Assembly: GCA_051660685.1 (NCBI GenBank)
Contig: JBOFQB010000034.1
Location: forward strand, 1 to 64,000
Length of the DNA stretch: 64,000 nt
Direction: 5' to 3'
Source of the DNA: JAVBSX01 sp051660685
GTDB taxonomy: Bacteria; Planctomycetota; Planctomycetia; Pirellulales; Thermoguttaceae
A program made the translations under genes and the position numbers. Positions 16,442 through 24,791 of the stretch are shown here, one piece after another (position 1 is the stretch's first letter; every line of letters begins with the position of its first letter). The notes below the pieces were generated by a model. That model saw only the letters and a program-made list of their open reading frames with translations. It was not told the DNA's origin and did not search any database.

Positions 16442-18055
16442 ATGCAATTGTACCTTGATTACTTGTTCGCCAACACCTACACCATCTGGATCGTTCTGTT
16501 GACGCTTTTGGCGATGTTCGGACTCTCCATTTGGCTTCATCACAAAAAAAGTAGTATCTGGTTCATCACTCTCTCTTGGGTTGTCCTGCTCGGCATCTTG
16601 TACCTGAGTGTTAACTCCATGATCGATGAGGAAAAAAATCAGCGTGACGCTTGGGAAAGTCATTTACGGAGTTTGACTGCGGCGTTTGCCGAATCGACGC
16701 AGGAATTGGGACATTGGCGATTACAGCCGGGTCCCGATTTTGACAAGAAACTGTACGAACAAATCATGCGTCTTCACGCTTCTTGGTGTCGGGATTTGAT
16801 GTTCGTTGCTAATGCTTACACCTTTCGACAAACTGGACCTGAAGAGATGGAGTATGTTTGCAATTGTGAGAGTGATGTCAATATGGACGGAAAAATTGAA
16901 GGGGCAGATGAAGTTGGAGGAACACTGTTTACAGCGTATACCCAAGAAGGGCAGCCCATTTGGGGGGAGAATTACGGCAAAGCGTTTTCGGGAATTGCGG
17001 TTATCGAAGAGAATTTTGGAGGAGACGGGCAGGATTGGATCGTTTCTCTTGCTCCGTTGAAAGACCAAAACGGTCAGGTCGAGTCCGTATTCCGTGTTGA
17101 CTTTCGTAAGGAGGATTGGGATGAACGCGCACAAAAATTACATGCGGCTGAACATTCGCAGTTGCTTTTTGTCGTTGCTCTGACCTTAGGTGGAATTGCC
17201 TTTGTCGGTAATCTTCGGAATTCCCTTGCCGCATCCCGGGCGTACAATGAGCAGATGCGTCAGATGCAAGAAGCAACCCGACGGGCTGATGAACGGATTC
17301 GGGTGATGTTCAATGCAACACCGCTTGGTTGTAAGATATGGAATGAACAATTCGAGCTTGAAGATTGTAATGATGCCGTTGTGCCGATGTTTGGCGTGAA
17401 GAGCAAAGAGGAATTTCTCGAACGATACACGGAATTGATGCCCGAATGTCAACCATGTGGACGTCGTTCCGACGAGTTGAAGGTGGAATTCATGCGAGAA
17501 GCCCTTGAAAAAGGGTGCAAACGGGCGGAATGGATGTATCGGACACTTGAGGGGACCCCTTTACCTTGTGAAGTGACCCTGGTCCGTGTTCTTCACGAAG
17601 AAACCGAAGTCGTTGCGGCGTATTCGCGTGATTTGCGAGAGATCAAGAAGATGCAGGAGGAATTGGCGAAGGAACAGGCGGAACTTCGACGGGCGAAGGA
17701 AATGGCGGAGAAATCGGCGAACGCGAAGAGCGAATTTTTGGCGAACATGTCACATGAGATACGAACGCCAATGAATGCGATTCTTGGAATGACGTATTTG
17801 TGTTTGCAGACGGATTTGGAGAAGACACAGCGTGATTATCTTGAGAAGTCGCAATCGGCGACAATGAGCCTGTTAAGGATTATTGATGACATTTTGGATT
17901 TGTCGAAGATTGAAGCGGGCAAATTGGGAATCGAAGAGATACCTTTTCGTCTTTCTCAGGTTGTCCGGGAAATACGGACGTTCTTTCGTTCAAGGTGGAA
18001 GAACGAGGTCTTACGTTGCAGACCGATATTGGCAGTGATGTGCCGGATGATTTGA
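16442..18055 (+). CDS. Hybrid histidine kinase, N-terminal part (frameshifted)
   Basis: This frame carries two N-terminal membrane helices (about residues 8-27 and 38-58), an extracytoplasmic stretch with an EF-hand-like loop (DVNMDGKIEGAD), a third helix near 240, a PAS-like domain (MFNATPLGCKIWNEQFE), a short coiled coil and the HisKA dimerisation domain with the phospho-accepting His in FLANMSHEIRTPMNAIL (about residue 438). Translation then leaves the homologous frame near 17992 and stops at 18055. The ATPase and receiver domains continue in another frame from 17995. A single missing base between 17990 and 17995 explains the break. Start ATG 16442 is preferred over an upstream TTG. Confidence 0.8.
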   Translation: MQLYLDYLFANTYTIWIVLLTLLAMFGLSIWLHHKKSSIWFITLSWVVLLGILYLSVNSMIDEEKNQRDAWESHLRSLTAAFAESTQELGHWRLQPGPDFDKKLYEQIMRLHASWCRDLMFVANAYTFRQTGPEEMEYVCNCESDVNMDGKIEGADEVGGTLFTAYTQEGQPIWGENYGKAFSGIAVIEENFGGDGQDWIVSLAPLKDQNGQVESVFRVDFRKEDWDERAQKLHAAEHSQLLFVVALTLGGIAFVGNLRNSLAASRAYNEQMRQMQEATRRADERIRVMFNATPLGCKIWNEQFELEDCNDAVVPMFGVKSKEEFLERYTELMPECQPCGRRSDELKVEFMREALEKGCKRAEWMYRTLEGTPLPCEVTLVRVLHEETEVVAAYSRDLREIKKMQEELAKEQAELRRAKEMAEKSANAKSEFLANMSHEIRTPMNAILGMTYLCLQTDLEKTQRDYLEKSQSATMSLLRIIDDILDLSKIEAGKLGIEEIPFRLSQVVREIRTFFRSRWKNEVLRCRPILAVMCRMI

Positions 18056-19263
18056 TCGGTGATCCGCTTCGATTGCGTCAAATCTTGCTGAATCTGGCGA
18101 ATAATGCGGTCAAGTTTACCGATCATGGAGGGGTTTCCATTGTGGTGAAACGGGTCGAAACAGAAAGTGAAGAAGAACGACATGGAATACCGGTTGTTCT
18201 TTCGTTTGAGGTTCAGGATACGGGAATCGGAATGACGGAAGAACAGTTGGGGCGGTTGTTTGCGTCCTTTACGCAAGCCGACAGTTCGACGACGCGGAAA
18301 TATGGAGGGACGGGGCTTGGATTGGTCATTTCCAAGAATCTGGTCGAAATGATGGGGGGCAAAATTGATGTCCAAAGTCGTCCTGGAGTCGGGACAACCT
18401 TTTCGTTTACGATTCATTTTATGGAGAATTATGCGTTCAGCCCAGATGAAAAGGGGGATTATACGGAACATCGGGTCCTGATTATTGATGATGATTCAAC
18501 AGCGCGGGAGTTTATCAGTAACATTGCGAGGTCGTTGACACTCAATGTTGAAACGGCGGAAAATGGGGAAAAAGGGATTGCGGAGATCGAACGGGCGTTA
18601 AAAGCGGGTCAACCGTATGATTTGATTCTGGTTGACTGGAAGATGCCGAGAATGGACGGAGTTGAAACGATACGGCAGATACGGTTGAATGAAGAGATAA
18701 CGACCCCGCCGGAAATTATGATGGTGTCCTCGTATGATCGGGGTGAATGTATCCGTCAGTCCGAAGGATTGGGTTTGGCGGGATTTCTGGTCAAACCAAT
18801 CACGGCATCCTCCTTCAAAGAGGCGGTGATTGGGGCGTTTTCGCAGATCAACCGTCTGCAAGGCGAGTCGGTCATTTCGCGGAGTATTGAGGGGGCCCGG
18901 ATACTTTTGGCGGAAGACAATAAGATCAATCAGTTGGTCGCAGAAGGTTTGCTGAAACGTCATGGAGTTGTGTTGACGATTGCCAATGATGGGGTCGAAG
19001 CGGTTGAATTGGTGAAGAAGCAGGACTTTGATTTGATTTTGATGGACGTTCAGATGCCGAACATGGACGGTTTAGAAGCAACCCGATTGATTCGTCAGAT
19101 TGAGAAGCCGGGGATTGCTAAATTGCCGATTCTTGCAATGACGGCGAATGCAATGGACACGGATTACCAGAAGAGCATTGCGGTCGGCATGAACGATCAT
19201 TTGACGAAGCCGATTGACCCTGACCGATTGCGTCAGGTGTTGGAAAGGTGGATCGGGAAGTAG
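17995..19263 (+). CDS. Hybrid histidine kinase, C-terminal part (HATPase plus two receivers)
   Basis: Continuation of the kinase in a different frame. It begins with the end of the HisKA-HATPase linker (VEERGLTLQTDIG), then the N box LLNLANNAVKF, G1 DTGIGM, F box and G2 GGTGLGL. Receiver 1 (about 18470-18850) has LIIDDD, the acceptor Asp in LILVDWKMPRMDG and a conserved Lys (FLVKP). Receiver 2 (about 18895-19260) has LLAEDN, LILMDVQMPNMDG and HLTKPI. There is no ribosome-binding site or plausible ATG start of its own; the GTG at 17995 is inside the fused sequence. It is best read as one ~940-residue protein interrupted by a frameshift or a sequence error. Confidence 0.8.
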   Translation: MEERGLTLQTDIGSDVPDDLIGDPLRLRQILLNLANNAVKFTDHGGVSIVVKRVETESEEERHGIPVVLSFEVQDTGIGMTEEQLGRLFASFTQADSSTTRKYGGTGLGLVISKNLVEMMGGKIDVQSRPGVGTTFSFTIHFMENYAFSPDEKGDYTEHRVLIIDDDSTAREFISNIARSLTLNVETAENGEKGIAEIERALKAGQPYDLILVDWKMPRMDGVETIRQIRLNEEITTPPEIMMVSSYDRGECIRQSEGLGLAGFLVKPITASSFKEAVIGAFSQINRLQGESVISRSIEGARILLAEDNKINQLVAEGLLKRHGVVLTIANDGVEAVELVKKQDFDLILMDVQMPNMDGLEATRLIRQIEKPGIAKLPILAMTANAMDTDYQKSIAVGMNDHLTKPIDPDRLRQVLERWIGK

Positions 19264-19309
19264 GAGAGAGTTTCTCAAATAACGAGAAGGGATTCGTCAA
19301 TAAACGAAG

Positions 19310-20146
19310 ATGGACAATAATTTACACACACATACATTTCGTTGTCAACACGCAACCGGGGACACGATTGATTACGCAAAGGTTGCCCTCGAAAACGGCA
19401 TGACGGTTCTGGGAATGTCCGATCACAGCCCTTTTCCAGACACCGGTTTTTATTCGGACACCCGAATGAACTGGGACGAGATGCGGTCGTATTGTCAGGG
19501 GATACAGCAAGCGCAAGCGGCGTATCCTCAATTGCGAATTTTATCGGGGCTGGAGCTGGACTATTTTCCGCAATACGGGGTTGGATTTTACCAAGAATTG
19601 CGGGAGAGGTGGAACATTGACTATTTTATTGGGGGGGTTCATTACATCTTTGATGATGAGGGGGGATTGATTTGGCGACCGAAGCGGGGCAGTTCGGGCA
19701 ATGTCTATCTGAAGAATTACATCCGGCAATCGATAGAGTTAATGGAGACGGGCTTGTTAGATTATTACGTTCACCCTGACATTATTGGTGTTTCGGTTGG
19801 GGTTTGGACAGAGGAATTGGAATCGGGGTTTGACGAACTGATCCAGAGTGCGGTTTCGTTGGACATTCCGCTTGAGTTGAATGCTTATGGAATCCGCAAG
19901 GGGCTGATCGACACGGCGGACGGTCAACGACATGGTTATCCTTGGCGACGGTTTTGGGAGTTAGCCGCAAAGCGTGAAGTCAAGGTCGTTCTTGGCGCGG
20001 ACGCGCACTCTCCTGAAACGTTGACAGTTGCTTGGGATGTCTGTTCTCGGATGCTGGACGAACTTGGCCTAACCCCTCACAACGCCCAAATCGTCCAACA
20101 AATTCTCAAACGGACTGATTTAGCCCGGCGCAAGCCGGACGTTTAA
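19310..20146 (+). CDS. PHP-domain phosphoesterase (histidinol-phosphatase-like)
   Basis: 278 residues with the metal-binding motifs of the PHP superfamily in order: NLHTHTFRCQHA, GMSDHSPFP, SGLELDYFP, IGGVHYI, YVHPDI, LELNAYG and the final GADAHSPE. This pattern and length fit the HisK/HisJ-type histidinol-phosphatase branch, the penultimate step of histidine synthesis, although related PHP phosphatases of other specificity look alike. It starts 46 nt after the kinase gene with no clear ribosome-binding site. hisI lies 36 kb away, so a shared histidine operon is not supported. Its end overlaps the convergent gene by 41 bp. Confidence 0.82.
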   Translation: MDNNLHTHTFRCQHATGDTIDYAKVALENGMTVLGMSDHSPFPDTGFYSDTRMNWDEMRSYCQGIQQAQAAYPQLRILSGLELDYFPQYGVGFYQELRERWNIDYFIGGVHYIFDDEGGLIWRPKRGSSGNVYLKNYIRQSIELMETGLLDYYVHPDIIGVSVGVWTEELESGFDELIQSAVSLDIPLELNAYGIRKGLIDTADGQRHGYPWRRFWELAAKREVKVVLGADAHSPETLTVAWDVCSRMLDELGLTPHNAQIVQQILKRTDLARRKPDV

Positions 20147-20471
20147 TTTCTTCGGCAATTTGAAGGTAATGCGATTTGATTCCCCGTCCTCTCATCGAAA
20201 GATCAGCATCGGGAATGCGGACGATCCGTTTCCAGCTTGAAACAATGTCACCTCGCACGCAAGAGAGAAGTTCATCACGGTTACTTCCAAACGCTGAAAT
20301 GTTCAATGTTGGAACCGTAACCGCAAGATATTCGTTATCATCCGGTTCATCGGGCAACCAATACGGTTGGAGAATGAGGGGTTGATGAAATTTGATGTAA
20401 CAATCATCGAGGAGCACCTCCCAAATTTCAATCGGGGCCAAAATTTCCGTTGTCAATCCAATTGGCTTCAT
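20106..20471 (-). CDS. Small protein with HicB-like layout, unknown function
   Basis: 121 residues from ATG 20471, with GGAG 6 nt upstream. Sequence such as EYLAVTVPTLNISAFGSN followed by DELLSCVRGDIVSSW resembles the strand-strand-helix pattern of HicB-like and related planctomycete proteins (a short beta sheet then an amphipathic helix), but the resemblance is weak and I do not assign a function. No HicA-like toxin is adjacent. It overlaps the PHP gene tail to tail by 41 bp and lies downstream of the DUF1559 gene on the same strand (74 nt). Confidence 0.6.
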   Translation of the reverse strand: MKPIGLTTEILAPIEIWEVLLDDCYIKFHQPLILQPYWLPDEPDDNEYLAVTVPTLNISAFGSNRDELLSCVRGDIVSSWKRIVRIPDADLSMRGRGIKSHYLQIAEEIKRPACAGLNQSV

Positions 20472-20545
20472 CATCTTCTCCGGCAACATTCAACATTTTC
20501 CCGTAGAGTTTCACATTGAGGGCGGCACAATCATTCGTGTTAAAC

Positions 20546-21673
20546 TTAGTGTTGCCCGCAAGGATCGCACATTTGCAAATAAACCGACGCTTCAACCGTG
20601 TCTTTAAGTGTATCCACATGTCCGTCGGCATACGTCACGACGACAACACCCGGATGATTCGACGACGGTCGGGCATAAAAAAAGTTGCTCTCCGTCGTAG
20701 TACCATACGGAATCGCGGTTGAAAGGGGCGGATCCAAAGACGACATACCGATTGTTGGAAAATTGGCAGGATCGGTTCTACCCGCATTGATTCGTTTTTG
20801 TGCGACATCGTAATAACACAACTCGCGCAAAATCTCTTTTCCATCTGGAGTTGCGGGCTTATAGGCGTCAGGAAACGATGTCCACCAAAACCCAAAACCG
20901 CCAATTGATCCTCCAATAGGAGGGGAAACCGAAGTCGCCGCAAGACTTCCCCGAAATGTATACACCTTGGCCTTTTCTGCATCAGGGATACTGGCATTTG
21001 GCAAGACATTCGTTTGTATCTCCGTCAGAACGGGATTCAAAACCGTTTGAAGCGAGGGACCGGTTGGCGCAACGGCTGTTACCCAAAAATTATTGGTCGC
21101 CTGCAAATTTTCCGTCATCATCGCAGTTTGACTTGCCCCTCGTTTGATCTTGTCGATCTTGAAACCACGTCCCCATTGAACAAAAAGGGAATCGTCTGCC
21201 CCCATTTTATAAAAATCAAAATTCGTACCATTTGATGTTCCTGCAAGATTTTCTGGAGTCCCGGCGTTGACGATGTAACTCAACGCACATTGTTTCAAAT
21301 CGACTTTATCACGATCAGCAGGACAAAGCAGAAACGGAAGCGGGTTTAGATTTGGAATTCCACCGACCGGCATGTCCAGATACTCCTTATATCGTGGTTC
21401 TTCGCCGAGATAGGGGAGGAGGGTGACGACCCAACTACACTGTTTGCCAAGTTTTTGTGTGACAAGCGGGGGGAGAGCGTCATTGGCCGAAACATACGAG
21501 AGCATCGCTTTCGCAATGTTCCCCTGATTGTTGATGCACGTCGTTCGCCGCGCCGCTTCACGTCCACTCACCAATGCAACGGTCAACAGACTGGCGAGGA
21601 TGCCGATGATAACGACGACAACGAACAGTTCGATCAGCGTAAAACCGCTCCGACGAGTTTGAGAGGTTTGCAT
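20546..21673 (-). CDS. DUF1559 pilin-like protein with H-X9-DG motif
   Basis: 375 residues from ATG 21673 (AAGGA 8-9 nt upstream). The N-terminus is a type IV pilin/pseudopilin signal, RRSGFTLIELFVVVVIIGIL, cut by a prepilin peptidase before Phe. The body is the DUF1559 domain (INNQGNIAKAMLSYVSANDALPP) and the C-terminus holds the family's H-X9-DG motif (HPGVVVVTYADGHV). Such proteins are present in dozens of copies in planctomycete genomes and almost nowhere else; their role is unknown, thought to be surface or secretion related. No pilus assembly gene is close by. Confidence 0.92.
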   Translation of the reverse strand: MQTSQTRRSGFTLIELFVVVVIIGILASLLTVALVSGREAARRTTCINNQGNIAKAMLSYVSANDALPPLVTQKLGKQCSWVVTLLPYLGEEPRYKEYLDMPVGGIPNLNPLPFLLCPADRDKVDLKQCALSYIVNAGTPENLAGTSNGTNFDFYKMGADDSLFVQWGRGFKIDKIKRGASQTAMMTENLQATNNFWVTAVAPTGPSLQTVLNPVLTEIQTNVLPNASIPDAEKAKVYTFRGSLAATSVSPPIGGSIGGFGFWWTSFPDAYKPATPDGKEILRELCYYDVAQKRINAGRTDPANFPTIGMSSLDPPLSTAIPYGTTTESNFFYARPSSNHPGVVVVTYADGHVDTLKDTVEASVYLQMCDPCGQH

Positions 21674-21710
21674 GGTATCAATCCTTTCTCGAATAAATTG
21701 CAAATGAATC

Positions 21711-21805
21711 CGTTTAGCCGCAGAACAACGTTCTGCGCTTCATTACACGCGGAACGATGTTCCGCGGCTAAACATTACGCGCGATACGTTGTATCGCGGC
21801 TAAAC
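21711..21805 (+). repeat. R3 hairpin cluster
   Basis: Three hairpins upstream of the DUF1559 gene: GCAGAACAACGTTCTGC, CGCGGAACGATGTTCCGCG and CGCGATACGTTGTATCGCG, each joined by a CATTAC-type spacer and bounded by GTTTAGC/GCTAAAC. The arms differ from each other but remain fully complementary within each hairpin. Confidence 0.85.
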
Positions 21806-21870
21806 TATTTCTATTATCCCACAACGGGGGGGAATTTTCCAGAGAATTCGGGAAAGAAACAGGGAGTTTT

Positions 21871-22050
21871 TCAAGAATTTTCCGAATCACCCGGTTCCTC
21901 ATCTCCCCGCGATTCGACATTCCGCTCTTCCGTCTTGCGACGGACCTTTTCCTCTTCGGCTATGATCGAGTTGAGCAACTGTTGCTGCGAAATAGCGTAC
22001 AACTCCTCTTCCTTCAATCGAGGATCCGTCAACGGATTGTTAAATGACAT
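21871..22050 (-). CDS. Small charged protein, unknown
   Basis: 59 residues from ATG 22050 (MSFNNPLTDPRLKEEELYA). A predicted amphipathic helix (EEELYAISQQQLLNSIIAEEE) is followed by an Arg/Glu-rich, probably disordered tail. The upstream frame would run through a heptamer array and is unlikely to be translated. It lies 38 bp after the HAD gene on the same strand, so co-transcription is plausible. No family recognised and no clear ribosome-binding site. Confidence 0.45.
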   Translation of the reverse strand: MSFNNPLTDPRLKEEELYAISQQQLLNSIIAEEEKVRRKTEERNVESRGDEEPGDSENS

Positions 22051-22061
22051 GAGAAAATGGT

Positions 22062-22081
22062 GAAGATAGGGGATAGGGACG
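22062..22081 (+). repeat. G-rich heptamer array (R4)
   Basis: Short run of GATAGGGGATAGGG units between the HAD gene stop and the small gene start; C-rich in the sense of the minus-strand transcript. Confidence 0.7.
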
Positions 22082-22088
22082 GAAGGTC

Positions 22089-22898
22089 TCAGCCGAAAAG
22101 GTAGGTCTCCAGTTCCGCAATGTTTGTATAATCCGGGATAATAGCATCTGCCCCCGCGCCAATCAAGCGGCCCCGCTTCCATTCGTCAATCCCCGCCCGC
22201 TTCTCCTCCTCCGACGCTACACCAATCGCCGTTCCTCCCGCCTCTTTCACGTTCTCAATCTCCACATAACCATCTCCTAAACCAAGCAGTTCAGGCCCGC
22301 TTAACTGGTGATCCTTCAAAATACGCTGTATCACCATTGCTTTGGAAAAGGTCTTGTAATCGTCCTGAGCACCGTAAACACCCCCATTGAAATACGGCGT
22401 CACTTTCAGCAAATCCGCTTCCTGCTTGACATACACTTCGTCCGTCCCGCTCGCTAAATAAAGCGTCAGTCCATGTTGACGAAGCATTTCCAGCAACTCG
22501 AAAGAACCGGGAACGACATGTTTTCGCGGGTCATCCTGACCCGATTCGAGCCGGTCAAGACGGTGTTGTATCTGTTCGAGCAGACGACGATGATATTCCG
22601 CTTTGTAAAGAAGCGGCTCCTCGGCTTTTCCGCCAAGTGCCGTTACTTCCTCACCTAACCGAATACACTGATAAATCGTCTGTTTCCCGGTCAGAAAATC
22701 GACAAAATCCCGAACCCGTTGGTGAAGCACACCCGGGTCAAGGTCTTTTCCTTGCGGTGTTTCGCGGACCACTTCGCAAAAATAGGGAATCATCACCTTT
22801 TGCCAACTTTCGCGGATCAGACTGATTGTTCCGTCAAAGTCAAGAACAGCAGCGCGGAAGGGACCAATTTTTCCCGGGCGAATAATTTCAAGGTACAT
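22089..22898 (-). CDS. HAD-superfamily phosphatase
   Basis: 269 residues from ATG 22898. HAD motif I is LDFDGTISL, motif II YLASGTD, a Lys follows in KTFSKAMVI, and motif IV is LGLGDGYVEIENV. A helical cap of about 110 residues sits between motifs I and II, as in phosphoglycolate phosphatase or beta-phosphoglucomutase relatives; the substrate cannot be read from sequence. The open frame extends to 23012, but that part would encode an R3 repeat and a heptamer array. It follows the PPi-PFK gene on the same strand, so a sugar-phosphate substrate is possible but unproven. Confidence 0.8.
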   Translation of the reverse strand: MYLEIIRPGKIGPFRAAVLDFDGTISLIRESWQKVMIPYFCEVVRETPQGKDLDPGVLHQRVRDFVDFLTGKQTIYQCIRLGEEVTALGGKAEEPLLYKAEYHRRLLEQIQHRLDRLESGQDDPRKHVVPGSFELLEMLRQHGLTLYLASGTDEVYVKQEADLLKVTPYFNGGVYGAQDDYKTFSKAMVIQRILKDHQLSGPELLGLGDGYVEIENVKEAGGTAIGVASEEEKRAGIDEWKRGRLIGAGADAIIPDYTNIAELETYLFG

Positions 22899-22942
22899 GG
22901 GGTGTGAGGAGGTAGGGATTGGGGAATAGGGGATAGGGAGGA
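22899..22942 (+). repeat. G-rich heptamer array (R4)
   Basis: GGTAGGGATTGGGGAATAGG and further GGGGATAGGG units directly abut the HAD gene start codon. The transcript sense is C-rich here. Confidence 0.75.
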
Positions 22943-22957
22943 CGACGGAATCAATCC

Positions 22958-23042
22958 CGTTTAGCCGCGATACAACGTATCGCGTGTCGCAGAACATCGT
23001 TCTGCGCTTCATTACGCGCGGAACGATGTTCCTCGGCTAAAC
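22958..23042 (+). repeat. R3 hairpin cluster
   Basis: Three hairpins: CGCGATACAACGTATCGCG, GCAGAACATCGTTCTGC and CGCGGAACGATGTTCCTCG (last arm has one mismatch), with the usual GTTTAGC and GCTAAAC borders, between the PPi-PFK stop and the HAD gene. Confidence 0.85.
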
Positions 23043-23043
23043 A

Positions 23044-24399
23044 TTACGTCCATGCTTCAATATAACGGGCCAATTGGTGAACGTCACTTCCAACAGTAAT
23101 CGGACGTTGATAAGCCCTGAGTTTGTTGAAGTCAATCAACTCTTCAAATCTCGGGTATGACAAATCGAGTGTTCCGCCAACGGAGATCATCACGCCATTT
23201 AAGCCGTTTTCAACAAGAGCGCGATAAGCTCCAACACCGATCTGACTGCCAAGAATCACGTCAAACGCGGTCGGAATGCCGCAACGGACTTCGTAACCGA
23301 ACTGCAAACCGACCAGTTTCTTCGACTTTCCGGTCTTCTTTTTATAAGCGTCCGCAATCAAACGGCCCAGACGACTACTGTATTTGAGTTGGGAAACCGG
23401 GAAATGACCAAACGTGTCCGGTTTGAGCGAACGGTATTCATCGTCCGAAAGACACATCTGTATTTCCGAGAGCGGGAGATATTCGGCCAAACCTTCTGAA
23501 ACGGCTGCAACGAAACTGTTTTTGCCCTCTTTTTCTCTTGCAATGAGAACATCAACGCAACGGTCAACGATTTTGCTAACATCGACGATTTCCCGCATAA
23601 GAGGTGTTCCGTCCGCGTTTTTGACAACCGCCCCTGTATCCGGGTCTTTCGTTTCCTCCTTGCCCAACCAAGCGTCAGGAATGTCTTCCAAACCGATTAC
23701 GAGACTTGCTTCTCCGGCAATTGCAGCACCATACGCCAACCAAGCCGCTTTGCGGCCCATAAGTTGGCAGATGTAACCGGCCCCGGATGCTTCGGAGTCG
23801 GCCAAAAGATTACGCAGCTGCATTGCAAGAATCTCGACCGCAGTAAAATAGCCGAACGTGAAGTCAATCCCCTTGTAATCATTGTCAATCGTTTTGGGGA
23901 GATGAACGACTCGAATCCGTTTCTGGTCTTTCGGCAAAGTGTCCTGAAACAGTTTGAATTTTGCGGCTGTTGTCAACGTGTCATCTCCGCCGATTGAAAT
24001 CAGGGCGTCAACACCGAGCGACTGAAGAGCTTTGTAAACGGTCATAAGCGGGGCCGTTTTGGCCGCATCCTGCAAATCAGCCGGTTCCTTGAGCGATTTG
24101 CCCGGATTGGCCCGAGCTGTTCCAATACAAATTCCCTGTCGGGTCCGCAACCCTTCTTCTCGACATTTGTCGAGCCGGATGTAATCGACCCCTTCTTTGA
24201 GAGTCTGACCGTCTTTGAAATCGACGAGCGAGGAATAACCATGTTTCATTCCGTAGACTTCGATTCCGGCTCTTGCGAAGCAGATTGCGGCACCTCCGAT
24301 CACGGCATTTGCCGAAGGAGCGGGACCGCCGGAGAAGAGGATTGCGACTTTTTTGATGTCCGTTTTCGGGACTTGGGGACTCGAAAGAGGAAGCTGCAT
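23044..24399 (-). CDS. pfp: Pyrophosphate-dependent 6-phosphofructokinase
   Basis: 451 residues; GGAG lies 8 nt before ATG 24399. Catalyses reversible phosphorylation of fructose 6-phosphate with PPi in glycolysis/gluconeogenesis. Motifs: ILFSGGPAPSANAVI (phosphoryl donor loop), ISIGGDDTLTTA, LPKTIDNDYKGIDFTFGY (catalytic TIDND) and MGRKAAWLAYGAAI. The second Asp in GGDD, replacing the Gly of ATP-dependent enzymes, and Lys in PKTIDND are the accepted markers of PPi use. Length fits the longer PFP subgroups. A HAD phosphatase lies downstream. Confidence 0.92.
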   Translation of the reverse strand: MQLPLSSPQVPKTDIKKVAILFSGGPAPSANAVIGGAAICFARAGIEVYGMKHGYSSLVDFKDGQTLKEGVDYIRLDKCREEGLRTRQGICIGTARANPGKSLKEPADLQDAAKTAPLMTVYKALQSLGVDALISIGGDDTLTTAAKFKLFQDTLPKDQKRIRVVHLPKTIDNDYKGIDFTFGYFTAVEILAMQLRNLLADSEASGAGYICQLMGRKAAWLAYGAAIAGEASLVIGLEDIPDAWLGKEETKDPDTGAVVKNADGTPLMREIVDVSKIVDRCVDVLIAREKEGKNSFVAAVSEGLAEYLPLSEIQMCLSDDEYRSLKPDTFGHFPVSQLKYSSRLGRLIADAYKKKTGKSKKLVGLQFGYEVRCGIPTAFDVILGSQIGVGAYRALVENGLNGVMISVGGTLDLSYPRFEELIDFNKLRAYQRPITVGSDVHQLARYIEAWT

Positions 24400-24540
24400 G
24401 ATGGACTCCTGTACAACAAAAAAACAAAAAGGTTAAGGTGTGGTTTGGGCAATACTTGGGTGAACAACTAGGGTTGAGCGAACACGGGACCAATTCTACC
24501 TAACCGGGTTAAAAACGGAATCCCCCGTCCTGAACAATCC

Positions 24541-24729
24541 CGTTTGCTAACAAGTTTTGCGAAAAGAAGCCATTTTCTTTTTTGGACCACGAAAATCACG
24601 AAAGTCACGAAAACCTCACACAATACAGTTTTTCGTGTCTTTTGTGTGTTTCGTGGTAAAAACAAATCCGTCCAACCCAACCCAACCCAATTCAATTCAA
24701 CTCGCAAAACCAAACTTGTTAGCAGACTG
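24541..24729 (+). mobile_element. Non-coding TIR element (family R1), copy C
   Basis: The clearest copy: perfect 11-bp terminal inverted repeats GCTAACAAGTT / AACTTGTTAGC, a central hairpin (ACCACGAAAATCACGAAAG ... TTTCGTGGT) and an AACCC/AATTC tract on the right. An exact 11-bp direct repeat CTGAACAATCC flanks it (24530-24540 and 24730-24740). The rest of the 24400-24791 gap has no gene. Confidence 0.78.
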
Positions 24730-24791
24730 CTGAACAATCCAGAACGTAAAATTTGGAGGAGGAGCGATTGACGGTTCGAGGGGAAAAGGGG

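Noticed and set aside
20428..20631. 67-codon frame between the DUF1559 gene and the small 20106-20471 gene
   Set aside because: It overlaps both neighbours in another frame; start lacks a ribosome-binding site and the sequence resembles no family.
24541..24729. R1 element as an intrinsic terminator pair
   Set aside because: The hairpins lack a downstream U-run, and the conserved ends with flanking direct repeats fit an insertion better.
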